Below are positions 48,888 to 50,462 of a stretch of 50,462 nucleotides of DNA, piece after piece. Position 1 is the first letter of the stretch. Every line of letters starts with the position of its first letter. The translations under genes were made by a program, and so were the position numbers. This DNA is from Paenibacillus barcinonensis (lineage in GTDB: Bacteria > Bacillota > Bacilli > Paenibacillales > Paenibacillaceae). The notes under the pieces were generated by a model, which ran no database searches, was not told where the DNA came from, and worked only from the letters and a program-made list of their open reading frames with translations. The stretch is from contig NZ_QJSW01000032.1 in the NCBI RefSeq assembly GCF_003217495.1, positions 1 through 50,462 of the forward strand, written 5' to 3'.

Positions 48888-50462
48888 TTAGAAAATAATA
48901 TCAATAGCCTCTAACTCATCTTGTTCCTGTTCAGATTGCCCGTTCAGAGAAATATCCTTGAGCAGCACTGAAGGCTGTTCGCAAATTTGGGTGATGATCA
49001 CGAGCAAGTCCTGAGCAAAATTGTCGATCAGATTGTGCGTAAACAACTTCGTGGCATATTCGAACTGCCCGTTCATGCCCTCATCCAGCATCGAAATGAC
49101 CAGAGTCAGATCGAATTGGGAAACCGTATGCTTTTCCGGATAAGATTCGATCTGAATATCCCCGAAGCTTTGAACGTTATCTTCCTTTGTCTCCAGAGCA
49201 AACATGACATCAAATACAGGGTTGCGGCTTTGATCTCGCGGCACCTGCAGCCTTTTCACAAGCTCCTCGAAAGGATAATCCTGGTGGTCGTAGGCCCCCA
49301 GCATCGTTTCTTTGACTTCGTTCAAGTAAGCAAGGAACGTCTTCTCCCCTGACGGATAATGACGAATCGCCAACGTGTTGACAAACATTCCGATGAGCGG
49401 CTCCAGGTCAGCATGGGTGCGACCCGACACCGGTGTGCCTACAATGAAATCTTCTTGCCCCGAATACTTGCTGAGCAGGATAGAATAGACCGCGGATAAC
49501 ATCATATACAAGGTTGCACCGTTCTCATCTGCGATGCGCTGCAAGCTCTCGGTCATCTGCTTGTTAATATCGAAAGGCAACACATCTCCCTCAAAACTGC
49601 GAACAGCAGGTCTAACAAAATCTGTAGGCAATTCAAGCGTCGGCAGTTCACCTTTCAGCACGTCCAGCCAGTAAGCTTCCTGACGTTTCAACCGTTCTTT
49701 TACAGGCTCGGACTGCTGCCAAGCGGCGAACTCCTTATATTGAATCCGAAGCGGTTCGAGCATCTCGCCGTTATACAGGCGCAGCAGCTCTTCGACAAAG
49801 ATGCCCATCGACATACCATCCGTAACGATATGATGAATATCGAGCATCAGCAGATGCCGCTCCGTTTCCCATTCAACCAAGCCCACACGGAGCAGCGGTG
49901 GCCGCTCCAAATCAAAGACACGTACAAAGGCGTCCGCAATGCCTCTTGTTTCACTTTCCGTTGCCTTGGTATACTCTACGGCAAACGCCAAGTCCTCATA
50001 AATCCGTTGCACCGGTTCGCCACCCACCATGTCGAAGCCGGTTCGTAAAATTTCGTGACGTGCAATCAATGCTTTGAGTGCCAACTCGAATCGTTTCCGT
50101 TCCAAACGTCCAATAAGCACCGTCATGCCGGACATGTTGTAGCTAAGCTCGGCACCTTGCATCTGCTGCTGAATGTAAAGCCGTTTTTGCACGGAGGAAA
50201 GCGGGTACCAATCCTTCTTATCCAGCACGGGAATAGAGAGGAATTCCTGCTGCTCCAATCGACTGATCACTTCAGCCATCGCTTCAATGGTTGAATGCCG
50301 GAACACATCGCGCAGCGGCAGATTCACGTTCAACTCTTGATGGATTTTGCTGACCAGCGTTGTCGCCCGCAGGGAATGCCCGCCAAGGTCGAAGAAGTTA
50401 TCATGAACGCCAATCTGCTTCCCAAGCCCCAGCACGTCCTGCCAGATCGCCACCAGCTTCGT
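48888..50462 (-). CDS. Non-ribosomal peptide synthetase, C-terminal part (PCP-C), 5' end outside window
   Basis: The last 524 codons of a larger gene; the frame is open to the window edge (it reads TKLVAIWQDVLG there, normal A-PCP linker sequence). A peptidyl carrier domain has its phosphopantetheine Ser in DNFFDLGGHSL. A condensation domain follows, with YPLSSVQKRLYIQQQM (C1), the intact active motif HHIVTDG (C3), IGMFVNTLAIR (C5) and RNPVFDVMFALE (C7). The protein stops about 20 residues after the C domain with no adenylation, epimerisation or thioesterase domain. Either the next module is on a separate protein acting in trans, or the C domain performs release/cyclisation, or the gene has been truncated. 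Confidence 0.93.
   Translation of the reverse strand, partial: TKLVAIWQDVLGLGKQIGVHDNFFDLGGHSLRATTLVSKIHQELNVNLPLRDVFRHSTIEAMAEVISRLEQQEFLSIPVLDKKDWYPLSSVQKRLYIQQQMQGAELSYNMSGMTVLIGRLERKRFELALKALIARHEILRTGFDMVGGEPVQRIYEDLAFAVEYTKATESETRGIADAFVRVFDLERPPLLRVGLVEWETERHLLMLDIHHIVTDGMSMGIFVEELLRLYNGEMLEPLRIQYKEFAAWQQSEPVKERLKRQEAYWLDVLKGELPTLELPTDFVRPAVRSFEGDVLPFDINKQMTESLQRIADENGATLYMMLSAVYSILLSKYSGQEDFIVGTPVSGRTHADLEPLIGMFVNTLAIRHYPSGEKTFLAYLNEVKETMLGAYDHQDYPFEELVKRLQVPRDQSRNPVFDVMFALETKEDNVQSFGDIQIESYPEKHTVSQFDLTLVISMLDEGMNGQFEYATKLFTHNLIDNFAQDLLVIITQICEQPSVLLKDISLNGQSEQEQDELEAIDIIF

Overview
The window looks like chromosomal DNA from an endospore-forming Firmicute, most likely Paenibacillus. 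Evidence: a three-gene GerA-type germinant receptor operon, a Spo0E-like phosphatase, two secreted proteins with the copper-amine-oxidase-N 'stalk' domain common in Paenibacillus, paired AraC/Gfo-Idh-MocA sugar modules, strong GGAGG ribosome-binding sites, and the end of a non-ribosomal peptide synthetase (NRPS) gene. The genus call is inference from gene content; there is no rRNA or other marker here. No tRNA, rRNA, CRISPR array, insertion sequence or prophage was recognised.

Layout. 0.1-5.2 kb: thioredoxin, YqkF-like aldo/keto reductase, a small basic protein, GpmA and a DUF420 membrane protein on the minus strand, then a plus-strand cation:proton antiporter behind a structured leader. 5.2-7.2 kb: repeat-rich sequence around one gene joining a nuclease-like fold to a winged helix. 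7.2-10.8 kb (minus): response regulator, histidine kinase, phosphatidylserine synthase (pssA) and DedA in one operon. 11-17.2 kb: pyridoxal kinase, DegV, a three-gene ABC exporter with a zinc amidohydrolase-like gene, and a MerR regulator. 17.2-21 kb: a PAF-acetylhydrolase-like hydrolase under a MerR-type promoter, a YtkA/FixH lipoprotein with BdbC, and a divergent HxlR/nitroreductase pair. 21-28 kb: two secreted proteins with internal duplications, very small genes, and an uncharacterised two-gene unit.

28-42.6 kb holds regulator/target pairs: ArsR/MFS pump, SnoaL-like protein and Rrf2, AraC with Gfo/Idh/MocA and an aldo/keto reductase, an AraC-GyrI regulator, a second AraC with Gfo/Idh/MocA and a sugar isomerase, and an mmuP-mmuM pair under a clear SAM-I riboswitch. 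42.7-46.7 kb is the gerA-type operon. 46.9-47.8 kb is a soluble PAS chemoreceptor. The window ends with a decayed VOC gene and the 3' end of the NRPS gene, which stops just after a condensation domain.

The best leads are the two-gene unit at 24973-27741 (degenerate formylglycine-generating-enzyme-like fold plus an unrecognised 559-residue protein), the two-component/pssA/dedA operon with an 11-bp direct repeat at its promoter, the duplicated histidine-rich helical protein at 21122-22768, the MerR operator inside a long promoter spacer, the nuclease-fold/winged-helix protein, and the NRPS that ends in a C domain. None can be proved a new system from sequence alone.
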